Shown here: piece by piece, positions 23,801 to 33,077 of the stretch
Numbering within the stretch: position 1 is the stretch's first letter
How the letters are laid out: each line of letters starts with the position of its first letter
Assembly (NCBI RefSeq): GCF_037392515.1
Contig: NC_090280.1
Location: 23,937,118-24,001,117, forward strand
Direction of reading: 5' to 3'
DNA from: Haliotis asinina
Lineage: Eukaryota; Mollusca; Gastropoda; Lepetellida; Haliotidae
Length of the DNA stretch: 64,000 bases
The notes under the pieces: model-generated
The model's input: the letters and a program-made list of their open reading frames with translations, nothing else
Told to the model about the DNA's origin: nothing
Database searches by the model: none
Made by a program: the position numbers and the translations under genes

Positions 23801-24709
23801 GAGGAAGCACCAGCTGCAGAGCAGCCTGGGGAGGCACCAGCAGCAGAGGAAGCACCTGCAGCTGAGGAGGCACCAGCACCATCAGCTGAGGAAGCTCCAT
23901 CAGTCCAGGATGAAATTAAGGCAGAGGAGTCAGCACCAGTAGAGTCCACACCACCAGCAGAGGAAAAAGCAGTTGAGGAAGCACCCGCAGCTGTATCTGA
24001 AGAAGCGCCTGTAGCTGAGGAAAAAGCAGCCGAAGAAGCACCTGCACCAGCAGCTGTTTCTGAACAGGAACAAGCAGCGGAAGAAAAGCCAGCTGAGGAA
24101 GCACCATCAGAACAGACTGCTGAAACACCAGCAGACGATGCACCTGCCCCTGCAGCAGAGGAAACACCTGCCCCCACTGCAGAGGAAACCCCAGCACCTG
24201 CAGCAGAGGAATCACCAGCACCAGCACCAGCACCAGCACCAGCACCAGCACCAGCAGCAGAGGAGGCACCTGCACCAGCAGCTGAGGAAGCCCCAGCACC
24301 TGCAGCAGAGGAATCACCAGCACCAGCAGCAGAGGAAGCCCCAGCACCTGCAGCAGAGGAGGCACCTGCACCAGCAACAGAGGAAGCACCAGCACCTGCT
24401 GCAGAGGAAGCCCCACCAGCAGAGGAGGCACCTGCACCCGCAGCAGAGGAAGCACCTGCGCCCGCAGCAGAGAAAGCACCTGCACCAGCAGCAGAGGAAG
24501 CACCTGCACCAGCAGCAGAGGAAACACCAGCACCTGCACCTGCAGCAGAAGAGACACCTGCAGAAGAAACACCAGCACCTCAAGCAGAATCAACAGAGCC
24601 CTCATCAGCGGAACCAGCAGCAGAGGAGAGCAAACCTGAGAGTGAGCAAACAGTCCAGGCAGAACAGGCTCCTGCTGCTGAACAAGCTCCCGCTGCTGAG
24701 CAGGGATGA
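5837..24709 (+). CDS. BASP1-like N-myristoylated Glu/Pro/Ala repeat protein (2-exon model)
   Basis: Two coding exons, 5837-5894 and 22401-24709, join in phase 1 (G + AA = Glu20) and give 788 residues. The N-terminus MGGLLSKQKPG fits the myristoylation rule (Gly2, Ser6, Lys7) and parallels vertebrate BASP1, which starts MGGKLSKKKKG and continues as a disordered acidic Ala/Pro/Glu protein. Almost all of exon 2 is low complexity, dominated by 11-residue units like APAAEEKPAEE and later EEAPAPAA units. No folded domain or transmembrane segment is visible. The known family role is binding the inner plasma membrane and organising PI(4,5)P2 and actin. The basic stretch after the lipid site is weaker here (Lys7 and Lys9 only). 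An in-frame TGA at 5714-5716 supports the start, and the context ACAAAAATGG is good. Cassette exons in the long intron cannot be excluded. Confidence 0.75.
8317..8398 (-). mobile_element. SINE family 1 fragment
   Basis: GAGTGAGTATGGTTTTACGCC, then GGGGACACCTGAAATTGGCTTCACA. It is the 3' half only, truncated before the B box. Confidence 0.7.
9426..9592 (-). mobile_element. SINE family 1, inside left arm of inverted repeat
   Basis: GAGTTTAGTTTTACGCCGC, GGACACCAGAAATGGGCTTC, then GCGAGCGAACGCTTTAACCA. The tRNA-like part is near the inner end of the arm. Confidence 0.85.
10161..10315 (+). mobile_element. SINE family 1, inside right arm of inverted repeat
   Basis: A-box-like TAGCCTTAAGCTTGTGG and B box GGTTCGATCCC are present, followed by GCGGCGTAAAACTAAACTCA. 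It mirrors the copy in the left arm. Confidence 0.85.
11018..11124. mobile_element. Palindromic MITE
   Basis: The ends GGATCCCGATCCACAAAGCG and CGTTTTGTAGATCGGGACC are inverted repeats. ACGAACG-type motifs lie inside. About 107 bp with no coding capacity. Confidence 0.7.
11433..12461. mobile_element. Non-autonomous DNA transposon-like element, about 1.0 kb
   Basis: The outer ends read GGCCCCTATTCTCGAAAG and CTTTCGATAATAGGC, an imperfect terminal inverted repeat. Multiple ATCCTA/TAGGAT motifs sit just inside both ends, around an A+T-rich core without an open frame. The CTATTCTCGAAA end is shared with the small MITE at 25542. Confidence 0.65.
12486..12718 (+). mobile_element. SINE family 2
   Basis: GGGATCGTGTGGTCAGGCTCG, then a diverged middle with ATCGCTGGATCGCCCAGCC and CAGATCGCTGCCATATAGCT. 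It is an older, diverged copy. Confidence 0.8.
12808..13050 (+). mobile_element. SINE family 2
   Basis: GGGTAGAATAGGCCTTCAGC, GGGATCGGGTGGTCAGGCTC, GATTGTCTGGTCCAGACTTG and ATTGCTGATTGCGGCGTAA occur in order. It lies 90 bp after another copy in the same orientation. Confidence 0.9.
13684..13830 (-). mobile_element. SINE family 1, diverged
   Basis: GAGTTTAGTTTCCACCGCTG, ATTCCGGTAGAGTCATGGCA and ACTAGGCTACCCCACCG are recognisable, with the usual order of blocks. Confidence 0.75.
14190..14350. repeat. Tandem repeat, 72-bp unit, just over two copies
   Basis: CGTGTTTGTTACAAG recurs at about 14195, 14268 and 14340, each followed by a shared GCTAGGCACTGAAGATAGG-like stretch; the third copy diverges after about 25 bp. 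Confidence 0.85.
15580..15890 (-). mobile_element. SINE family 1, two adjacent partial copies
   Basis: One copy runs to about 15705 (GCGGCGGGGGACGCCAGAAA, ACTAGGCTACCCTACCGC). A second partial copy at 15815-15890 has GAATCGAACCTGGGTCTTCG and ACTAGGCTAC. Confidence 0.8.
15925..16035. mobile_element. Palindromic MITE (CTTTCACGAA family)
   Basis: The left end CTTTCACGAAGC and right end GTTTCGTGAAAG are inverted repeats with CTAAGGT motifs inside. The same family recurs at 59602. Confidence 0.75.
17393..17705 (+). promoter_or_regulatory. Candidate internal promoter and non-coding first exon
   Basis: TATATAAG at 17393 would place a start near 17424. A strong donor AAAG|GTACGT follows at 17704/17705. 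The only ATG between them meets a stop after three codons, so it would be a 5' UTR exon. Spliced to 22401, it would use the in-frame ATG at 22517 (context GCAATGG) and omit the myristoylated N-terminus. This is inference with no transcript support. Confidence 0.2.
20752..20886. mobile_element. Palindromic MITE
   Basis: ACTAAACTATGTCCCGTG at the left is matched in inverse by CACGGGACAAAGTTTAGT at the right, and ACCATATTT repeats the symmetry inside. The arms are about 45 bp. Confidence 0.8.
21437..21543. mobile_element. MITE (TTTCATAAAGCG family)
   Basis: TTTCATAAAGCGATCTCTGC at the left and GTCGCCTTGTGAAACGAGGC at the right form imperfect inverted ends, with TATGACTG / AGTCATAG inside. Related sequence is at 25417 and 25996. 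Confidence 0.6.
21797..22070 (+). mobile_element. SINE family 2, nearly full length
   Basis: All family blocks are in order: GGTAGAACAGGCCTTCAGCA, GACTAACGGGATCGGGTGG, CAATTGCGCAGATCGATGC, GATTGTCTGGTCCAGACTCG and GGGTGCGGCGTAAAACTCA. It ends 330 bp before exon 2 of the BASP1-like gene. Confidence 0.9.
22401..24709 (+). CDS. BASP1-like gene, exon 2 (terminal, repeat-coding)
   Basis: The acceptor TTTTTGTTTTTCAG ends at 22400. The open frame starts with AA (completing Glu20), then CCA GTT GTT, and runs 768 whole codons to TGA at 24707-24709. It begins with an ordinary acidic stretch (PVVVTEDVAVEDKPKSAP) before the repeats. It ends EQAPAAEQAPAAEQG. The first internal in-frame ATG is at 22517. 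The repeats are 33-bp and 24-bp tandem units, so copy number probably varies between alleles. Open frames in the other five readings are repeat shadows. Confidence 0.9.
23200..23720 (+). repeat. Coding minisatellite, 33-bp unit
   Basis: Units encode APAAEEKPAEE almost without change. GCA/GCT and GAA/GAG alternate at silent positions, so selection on the peptide is plausible. A second repeat style, EEAPAPAA, dominates 24130-24550. Confidence 0.9.
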
Positions 24710-25123
24710 ACTACAAAGAAACTGTGAATATGTGCAAATCTTCAGTATTACAATCTCTTTCTCACAGACCTTTTTCCAAATTGACTCTTGTTTCGTTTAC
24801 GCATGTTATTCTTTAAGATCGTTAAAATATGGGATTTATTGAAGGTGATACTTTGGCTACGGTTAAAGTAATGATCTGTTATTAATTGTGACAAGAAACC
24901 CTGACTGTAGCACTGAACACCAGCGTTGTCTTCTTGTTTAAGGTAGCCGCGTACAAGCTTCAGATAATTGTATATATGTTTTTTGTCTACCTGAACTTGT
25001 ATGCAACACGCCTGTACATCCTTCAGGAAACAATATTACATTCTGTTCAGTGACATGAAACTGTATAACCGATGTGAATGTATATTGAATGAATGGCGAA
25101 AATCGGAATGTATGCTTGTGTAC

Positions 25124-25129
25124 AATAAA
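25124..25129 (+). terminator. Poly(A) signal of BASP1-like gene
   Basis: AATAAA lies 415 bp after the stop codon at 24707-24709, in an otherwise non-coding 3' UTR. It is the first canonical hexamer I found after the stop. Confidence 0.7.
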
Positions 25130-25541
25130 TAACCTGTATATACATGATTCTGATTTCGTCGACATTGTGTTGCCACACATGTTAAACCAGTAACCATGAA
25201 CGTTGAAGGAGGATTCAAAATAGTTCTTCAGGATTTCCTTCTACAGGTATCGATGTAATTATGATGACATTTTAAAGAAAAGACACAGAATACCCATTTT
25301 TTAACCACATGAAATGTGAAGGTTACTGAAAACATAAGGATTGATGTCGAGATTACAAGTATTCTTCAGGGGGATTCTTACAAACACCTTCGTACACTAA
25401 AAGGCCTTGGGCCAGGACCCAGTTTCACAAAGCTATCGTAACGCTATGACTGTTGTACCTCTAGACTATGGCTTAGTCTCTGAATATGTATAATTTTGAT
25501 AGTAACAAACACCCAGTTTAATTGAAAAGGAGACCAGGCTA

Positions 25542-25653
25542 GCTATTCTCGAAACGCCCGTAGCGCTACGAACTTCTTAACGCCACTCTTAACACATTGG
25601 CTACGATCAAAGTTAAGAATTCTTAAGACTACGAACGCTTCGAGAATAAGGGC
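25542..25653. mobile_element. Palindromic MITE (CTATTCTCGAAA family)
   Basis: GCTATTCTCGAAACG at the left mirrors CGCTTCGAGAATAAGGGC at the right, with TACGAAC and TTAAGAATTCTTAA inside. It shares its end motif with the 1-kb element at 11433. Confidence 0.8.
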
Positions 25654-26311
25654 CTAGAGATTCAGAGACTAAGAACATCTGCATTGGGGCTACACGTGCT
25701 GGTGCCATTACCCTAAACCTGAGGAAATGTAGACTTGCTCATTTAAGGCTTTAGCAGAAGGCTTGGCATTAGGCAAAATAGTGGTTCAGAGACTGTGAGA
25801 CTGTTGTTCTTCCTATGCACTTCAACTTGTAAAGATTTATTTTTCTTATGCAGATACTCTGAACTTTCCTATCCTCGTCCAAGATATTATGACTATTTAG
25901 TATCACAGCACACACTGAATAAAGAAAATAGGAACATTTTAGCCATGGGTTTCATGCGAAGTTTTTAAGGGCTGAAACTCTCCTTTATCCTACAGGGTCT
26001 CGTTTCTCAAGACTATAACGATACAACTGTCGTAAGTCTGTACAGTACAGTAAAGAGGTGCGACAGATATGGCTTTGTGAAACTGTTCCAGAAAAAAAAC
26101 ATCTGTGTTTTTCGCTATTCAGTTCCAGGCTGAGAGTCGAACCATGTGGTCACAACTGTTTCTGACACGTTATCTGTGAGGGTACAGCAGCCCTGTCCTT
26201 CACACTCAGTCGTCACTGCTGACAAGGTGAACGTTTGATGCAGCGTGTGCAATAGTGTAAGACAAATGATGGAATATCGTACGCCGCAGTCAGTTCTAAC
26301 AGTTCTATAAC

Positions 26312-26432
26312 GGCAGGGTAGTGTGGTAAATCGGCCATTACTCCCACGACCCAGTTTCGATTACTATAATGTTTGAAGCCCATTTCCGGTGTACCCCATG
26401 ATATTGTTGGAATATTGCTAAAATGGGACAAA
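26312..26432 (+). mobile_element. SINE family 1, diverged
   Basis: GGCAGGGTAGTGTGGTAAA, then GAAGCCCATTTCCGGTGTAC and GATATTGTTGGAATATTGC. The central part is degraded. Confidence 0.65.
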
Positions 26433-26894
26433 ACAAACAGGATAAAATCAAACCTCACAACAGCCAGTAGTCTGTCATACCCTGAAACAAATTCATCCAA
26501 GAACGCAAGTCTACAAATTGTGGCACGTCTTCAATCCCACGGTTTTAGGAAATTAAGAAAATCTCTGGGCTCTCTTTCATTATATTCTGTGATCCGAATT
26601 CACGAACATTTCATATTTTGTGAAATATGTTCATTTCAGAGACTACATGTCACAGTGAATACTGCAATTTTTTAGCACACGTACCTTAGCGCAAGTCCAC
26701 TGTGTACGATGACGATGATGTTCCTATCAGGAACATTTGGCCTTTGGCAAATTAAGTGTAGGTGGTTTCAATTTCTAAACAATTGTTCTCAACTTACAGG
26801 TTTACTTATTCGAAAACTGCTCGAAGTAGGATTGCCAGCGATGCCCCAAGAGGGCGAGATATCAGGTGTTTGTTAGACAGGCGTTTGTGATAAT

Positions 26895-27740
26895 AATAAT
26901 ATCTGGGAATGCAAGTTCGAGACAAGCTCCAGAATGCCAAAATTCAGGATAAACTTGGGGCCGAGTATAAATCTCTTTTAAAGAAAATCTGGAGTTCAGA
27001 GCTAAAGGCTCGAAACAACGTCAAAGCCACCAATACTTTTGCTGTGCCAGTCCTCTCCTATTCCTTTGGAGTAGTTGACTGGACAAAACAAGACATCCAG
27101 GGTCTTGACCGCCTGACTAGAAGGATCATGTCTGATAACAGAGCACACCACCCTCGTTCCTCTCTTAATCGTATATTTATGCCAATCAATTCTGGAGGAC
27201 AGCGTTTGATTAATGTGGAGGCTCTTCATGATAGAATTTTATTGTGTACTTTTGCACATATTTATCGGATGATCCTCTGGTAATGCATGTCAGGACTCAT
27301 GATGAAAGCAAGGAATTTCACAGCTATTTTAAGCGTGTCACGGTTGTTGGACACAATCTGAAATTTGAAGTTGATTTTGCTCATGGTGATGTACTGCTGG
27401 ACGTACAGCGATGAGAGTAAACCAGGTGAAGTCCTTTACCAAATCGGGCCAGAGTCGGTCCTTTGTGGAGAAGCTGTCTGAGAAGCCATTGCATCGTGTG
27501 TACATGCAGTGCGGGGAACGGAACAGCAATCCCACTGACTCCTTCGTCTGGATGAAGTCGGCTGGTCTCAAATGTGAAACTGAGGCCTCCTTTTTGCTGC
27601 TCAGGACCAGTCACTTCCCACTCGCAATCGCCTGAATGTGATTCTTAATCAAAATGTGAACATGTAATGTCGTCTGTGCAATGAATTTACAGAGACTGTC
27701 AGTGGATGCCCTTCCTTGGCAAAAACAGCACATGGAGAAG
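26895..27740 (+). pseudogene. Non-LTR retrotransposon (LINE), 3' part of reverse transcriptase ORF
   Basis: Frame 26909-27283 reads NTFAVPVLSYSFGVVDW, then LDRLTRRIMSDN, HHPRSSLNRIFMP and GGQRLINVEALHDR. This is the conserved region after the polymerase core in R2/RTE-like LINEs, as I recall it. The reading continues in another frame at 27411-27635 with DSFVWMKSAGLKCETEASF. The copy is 5' truncated and has at least one frame change. A related copy lies at 33078-33530 on the opposite strand. The clade assignment is uncertain. Confidence 0.75.
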
Positions 27741-27766
27741 TTCCATTCGCTGTCTGGGTAGCGTGT

Positions 27767-27793
27767 GGGGGGGGGGGGGGGGGGGGGGGGGGG
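27767..27793. repeat. Poly-G run
   Basis: About 27 consecutive G residues followed by GGGA repeats. It is a strong G-quadruplex candidate and the exact length is prone to sequencing error. Confidence 0.9.
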
Positions 27794-27814
27794 AGGGAGG
27801 GGCGAGGGCCCTGA

Positions 27815-28107
27815 GCTCAACACGCCGATGACTTGGGTTTGATTCCTCACGAGGTCACAATGTGTGAAGCATATCTCTGGTGTCCCCCGCTGCAGTATTG
27901 CGGGAATATTGATAAAAGCCGCGTAAAATCGTACTCACTCTTACCTAGAGGTGGGCTAGTGGTTAAAGCGTTCAACTGACACGCCGAACACTCAGGATTG
28001 ATTTCACATGGGTGCATTGCGTGAGGTACATTTCATTCAGCACCCCAATCCCCTTGATATTGCTAAAAGCGGCGCAAAACTATACTCACTCTCACTCCAT
28101 AGGCACA
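27815..28107 (+). mobile_element. Two SINE family 1 copies in tandem
   Basis: The first (about 27815-27942) has GGTTTGATTCC as B box and GGTGTCCCCCGCTGCAG. The second (about 27950-28107) starts AGGTGGGCTAGTGGTTAAAG and ends GCGGCGCAAAACTATACTCA. Both point the same way. Confidence 0.85.
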
Positions 28108-29675
28108 GGCAGCTGTCATTTGACGACTTATATTACACTGTCCAATAAAGAAATTACACATATATATTTTTCATCTATTTCGAAATTGATGACTGCTCTT
28201 CGACATAAACAGCTGTTCACTTTCATTGAGAATGTATCCAAGAACGTGACTTGCTTACTTACCCTATGTTAATATTGGTAGCGTTGTCGTCCAGGCGTTG
28301 TCACGGCAGTACTCTGGACAGTTAGAGGTAGTCGCTTCTGATTTTCATATACCTCACTGTGGTAGTTTTCAACGTATCTATATATATTCAGGACAATATC
28401 TAAAGCAGGCACAGAGCGTCTTTTCCGATTTCAGAAACTGCGATTTTGTTTACGGACATGTGAGGGAATGAGTATGGCTTTACGCCGCTGTTAGCAATAT
28501 TCCAGCAAGATCACTGCGGGGGACACCAGAAATGGGCTTCACGTATCGTATCTGTTTGAGGATATAAACCAGGCCCTCGGGATGACGAGCGAAGGCTTTA
28601 AACAATATAGGCTAACCCACCGCCCCGTTACAAACAAGAGGTAAGTCGGGTTACATGATGTATAGTCATCTTATGCTTAGTCATCACTGTGTCGGAAATG
28701 TGTCAGTTATCCAGTCGCGAGTGTCTTCCGGCCATGCAAGCTTCTCTGACACACGCCAGTGATATGTGACGATTCGTTTCAACGTATACACTTTTGCCTC
28801 CGTGTTGCTTTACAAGACATTACATATTTAGATACATATACATCATAAAATGGATAACTATCATTGTGAAAATATCATAAGATTTGAAACGTACGTATTT
28901 CCACTTAACCAGTGTTTACGTTGGTCGTATAGCACCTTCGGCTACATCGAAGCCCAACGAAGAGCTGCTCATACGGCCTCTTTGTTTTTAAAGGTCAGAC
29001 ACTTCACTGTTTCCGGTCCACCAGTATATCTATAGAATGCTGCTAATTGCTGACATCACGCCAGTCTGCTCTGATTTCAGAATACATGCGTCTGTTTACG
29101 AACAAGAGATAAGGCATTACTAAACCGGAGTGTATCCTACAGTCAAAGACATTCCACAATAGCATAAATATATTGAATAGGAAAGGCTTTAGGACCGAAC
29201 CGTGTGGCACTCCTGCAGTCAATATTAAATACTTGCCACTGCACCATTTGAAAACACCTTTTGATATTTTGGACGTCTGTAACAGTTTAGTCACTTTAAC
29301 CTGTGTCATAGTGTCATTCAATAACATTTTTTTCTGATTTGTTTTAACGGTAATGCTGACTTGACTTTTATGGGGGATATCTCCCATGGTATAAACCAAA
29401 CTAACAACGGGTTAATTTGTCATTGTCTGAAGCAGCAGCTTGTTATGTAACATTTAGGCGTTTGGTCGATTATCCCCAGGGCTGAGGATTATCACATCCG
29501 TAAGGCACATGTGTCTAGGAGGTGTCATTCCCACATTTTCAGCATACAAGTAAGATTAAGATGTTAGCACCCTAGGTATCAGCAAGTGTAGCCATGTGTT
29601 AACTCGCGAGTTTGGGGAATCAGCTCGCTTGGCAGCTAGGAGGTGTAACTATACCAACCCACACACAACACGAGA
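28108..29675. other. Intergenic DNA, one SINE
   Basis: Apart from the SINE at 28462-28627 nothing is recognised. Open frames are short and lack splice or family support. Confidence 0.5.
28462..28627 (-). mobile_element. SINE family 1
   Basis: GCTTTACGCCGCTGTTAGCA, GGGGACACCAGAAATGGGC and AGGCTAACCCACCGCCCC occur in order. The B box region is diverged. Confidence 0.85.
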
Positions 29676-30499
29676 ACCTGAGTAAATAAACAAGGAGTTT
29701 ATTGCGCCACAGTCACAGGATGATTTTTACATAATTAGGTACAAATAATTATTAGAACATATTGACAATCAGTAATCAGTTGCCAAGATACATTATCATT
29801 ACATGCTGCTATACAAAGTACATAATCATCATACGTCGATGTACACGACGCATACTACATAAATCAAGATACATTTCTAACACATAACATCAACACAATT
29901 TCGTTCATACATCTTATAATACTAGAATATCCAAAACAATATTACGCAGTACATAATGAAATACACAGTGTCGAACACACTCTATACATTATACCAGGAT
30001 CATTCAACACGGGAAAGTATTTACTCATAATACAATAATTTAAACAATACACGACAAGCTCTACGACAGCCACGAAACCACTATTATCAAACAGACAAAA
30101 CATTAACAGCAATACAGGGAGCGATTTGGGTTTTACAGCGCTTTTAACAATATTTCAGCAATAGCTTAGGACACCTGAAATGGTTTAACACATTGTGCCC
30201 ACGTGGGGAATCGAACCCGGGCTTTCAGCTTGACGAACAAACGCTCTAACCACTAGGGTACCTAGCCGCTCCTGAACAGAGCAATAGAGAGTAATACAGT
30301 CTAAAATATATTAACGACCACGTTCCACCTAAACATAACGACCTTGCCAAGGATCTTAACATGTGGTCACAATAGCAAAAATGTTTTACAGAAAACATTG
30401 AACAGTAATGGTAACGATTTGCCAAGGTAGAAGAAAGTAAAGGGTCTTACCTGAGTAAATAAACAAGGAGTTTATTACGCCACAGTCACAGGATGATTT
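29676..30499. mobile_element. Element or duplication bounded by 51-bp direct repeats
   Basis: A 51-bp sequence at 29676-29726 containing GAGTAAATAAACAAGGAGTT recurs at 30449-30499 with one difference. The 722 bp between them is A+T rich, has no open frame and carries a SINE copy. A small non-autonomous terminal-repeat element or a local duplication would both fit; the family was not identified. Confidence 0.5.
30119..30272 (-). mobile_element. SINE family 1
   Basis: GGGTTTTACAGCGC, then GGGGAATCGAACCCGGGC and CACTAGGGTACCTAGCCGC. It is inserted between the 51-bp direct repeats. Confidence 0.85.
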
Positions 30500-31016
30500 G
30501 TGACTGTGGTCGTCCCTGTTTTATACCCTTTCCCAGTTGTCATAGCTAATCGGGTTTACTGATAATATTGCTGATAAGTTGTTGTATCTAAATCCTATTG
30601 CCTAATTCGACTACCGATAACGCACCTACTGCGAAGTTAGGTTACTCTATCTGTCAGAATTACATAAAGATTTTCATAACGTATTTGACCACAACGGCGT
30701 TGACAAGCGAAAGACATGATGCATCTGCTGACACATACAAGATATTGGTCTTGGACATTCGATATCAGTGTGACCACGAGTGAAGTACACGATAAATTGG
30801 ATTAGCCTATCTCTATCTGTTGACACTTACAAGATACTGGTCTTGGACCTTCGTTATCATTGTGACCCTTGGCAGACTGAAGATGTGGAACGAGTAGCAT
30901 TTCAATAAAATATTCTGTCATAGAATCTTTATAAAATATTGTGCATTTCCACCATGTTAATACATGTATTATTGATGGGTCAGATGGGAGCTTTGCAGTA
31001 TTTTTCAAATGGTGGG
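30500..31016. other. Intergenic DNA, nothing recognised
   Basis: GATATTGGTCTTGGACATTCG and a close variant occur about 105 bp apart (near 30740 and 30840), suggesting a small old duplication. No gene is visible. Confidence 0.5.
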
Positions 31017-31017
31017 A

Positions 31018-31108
<91 letters not shown>

Positions 31109-31110
31109 AC
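31017..31110. repeat. (ATAA)n microsatellite
   Basis: More than 20 uninterrupted copies of the tetranucleotide. Confidence 0.97.
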
Positions 31111-31339
31111 TTTAAATTTGGACTCTCTATAAAATGTATCTGAAAAAGTTGCAATTTCCCGCTATTTATTTTGGGCATATATTTTGTTTATCTAAGTTTG
31201 GACTCAACTTATTCATCATCTTCACGCTGTGCTTATTCCCATCGACACACACGTTGATACTTGTATATAAAATCCCTGCGGTCTCTCGTGGTCTCCTGTG
31301 ATCCCGCTGGTCTCGTCTGGTCCCCTCTAGCATACGAGA

Positions 31340-31562
31340 TCAAAGTCTTCGGTCTGTTTGGTGAGCTGTTTAAGGCTGCACGCAGCAATATTCCAGCTAT
31401 ATGGCAGTTGCATGTAACCAATTGAGTCTAGACCAGATAATCAAGTGATCAACAGCATGACCATCGATCTACTAATTGGAATACGAGGGCATGTGTCAAC
31501 GAAGAAAGAAGCCTACCAACCGACCCGTTTGTCCCCTCTTACAAGCATGGTTTACTGAAGAT
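31340..31562 (-). mobile_element. SINE family 2
   Basis: CGCAGCAATATTCCAGCTAT, GAGTCTAGACCAGATAATC and TTACAAGCATGGTTTACTGA are present in order on the reverse strand. Confidence 0.85.
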
Positions 31563-32061
31563 CAAATACCTCCAAACGCCTTTAACACATAGCATGACTT
31601 CAAAGAGGTACTTTCTTGATGATCTTGTGCGATGGGAACATGGTAGAGTTCAGGGAGATGATGAGCTGTGAAATGTACAGGATGAGAATCTTGCTGATAA
31701 TTAAACATGAGCATTTTATCACGTAAATATTTACCCATACGCTTTAAAGCTACTATTCCATATGACTTGATAACAACGTCATGTGAAATACATTGACTGT
31801 CCTAATTAGACTCCAGAATTTGGAACCTTTGGCCTGCCCGTTTCAACTTGGAGGAATACAAGCTAGCTAACACTGATTCATCAAACAATAGTGAGTGAGT
31901 GAGTGAGTTACAATTTAAATTCTCAACCGCAGTATTTCATCCATATCGTGACGAGCATTAAACAATGAAAAACATCCATTGCTAGACCTTCCTGTAATAC
32001 ATTCAAATATTCCTTGCTGTGTCATTTATCATTGTTGGACACAGGAATGGCAACTAGCTTT

Positions 32062-32221
32062 TAAGTTGAGTTCTATTTTACGCCGCTTTTTGCAATATTC
32101 CAGCAATATCACTGTGCCTGACAGCAGAAATGAGCTTCACACACTGTACCTATGTGGGGTATCTACCCGGGTCTTCGGCGTGAGCGAATGATGTAACCAC
32201 TAGGCTACCCCACCGCTCCTT
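32062..32221 (-). mobile_element. SINE family 1
   Basis: TTTTACGCCGCTTTTTGCAA, GAGCTTCACACACTGTACC and CACTAGGCTACCCCACCGC are all present. Confidence 0.9.
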
Positions 32222-32282
32222 CAATCTCTCAATCCATAAAATATTGATAATAATATATAACCCCATTTCAATTGAAAAGGAG

Positions 32283-32425
32283 TGAGTTTAGTTTTGCGCC
32301 GCTTTCAGAAACATTATAGTATGTGGTGCACGTGGTGGCGGTTTGTAATCGAGTCTAGACCAGACAATCCAGTGATCAACATCATCACCATCGATCAGCG
32401 GAATTGGGATACGATGACCAGAATC
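32283..32425 (-). mobile_element. SINE family 2, 3' half
   Basis: GTTTTGCGCCGCTTTC, GAGTCTAGACCAGACAATCC and GGAATTGGGATACGATGA. The left part is missing. Confidence 0.75.
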
Positions 32426-32439
32426 TCACCAGCAGGGAC

Positions 32440-32790
32440 ATTTGTTAAAAAAACAGGCTGATACTAGCGATTGTAGGTACGCTTCACTCGACAGGATTAC
32501 TGAAGACTATGTTATATCTCGCCTTGACTGTGCTAGTTCGCTTTTGTATGGGATAAAAGCTTCGCTGGTTCATCGACTCCAGGTTATGCAAAACACGGCC
32601 GTCGGGATAACAACTCGTTGTCCTCTAAGAGACCACATCACCCCCAGGTTAAGAGAACTGCTTTGCTACCTGTTGCTAGATGCATACAATTCATGGTGCT
32701 CACCACTATCTACAAGTGCCCGAAGACCAACACTGCTCCATCTTACTTATCATCTCTTCTTAACATCCATAGACCAACAAGAACTCTGAG
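32440..32790 (+). pseudogene. LINE reverse transcriptase fragment (CR1/jockey-like)
   Basis: The frame reads DYVISRLDCASSLLYGI, then LQVMQNTAVGITT and DHITPRLREL. These match the conserved C-terminal half of CR1/jockey-type reverse transcriptases (usually SRLDYCNSLLYG and LQ.VQN.AAR). It is 5' truncated. Confidence 0.75.
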
Positions 32791-33077
32791 ATAACAAGAT
32801 CTGCGCCAAGAGATCGGGAGGTAACGAAACCAAGGGCACTGAGAACAATGGTGAGCCTGGCGACAGTGTACTTGGGATGCAGCGAGACTTTTCAAAGACG
32901 TGGTCCGCATATTTAGAAGGCTTTTCCTAAATCATGCCAGTCACACTGCTGCCAAAGTCACAGAAAATTCAATGATATAAATAAATTCATTGGCTTAAAA
33001 AAAGGACAAGATCAGGTTTGTTGACAGGAATTCGTCTGAGACTGTATTCGAGCCTAGTCCAAAGACGTTTGAAAGCA

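Larger units (their letters stand above)
25130..26890. other. Intergenic DNA with MITEs and a SINE
   Basis: No gene is visible. The region holds MITE-type sequences at 25417-25470, 25542-25653 and 25996-26090, and a diverged SINE at 26312-26432. Confidence 0.6.

Noticed and set aside
22807-24605. Minus-strand frames of 229-456 codons and other plus frames opposite the Glu/Pro/Ala exon
   Set aside because: Shadows of the coding minisatellite; no splice signals or start context, and the plus frame continues cleanly to an acceptor and an N-terminal exon.
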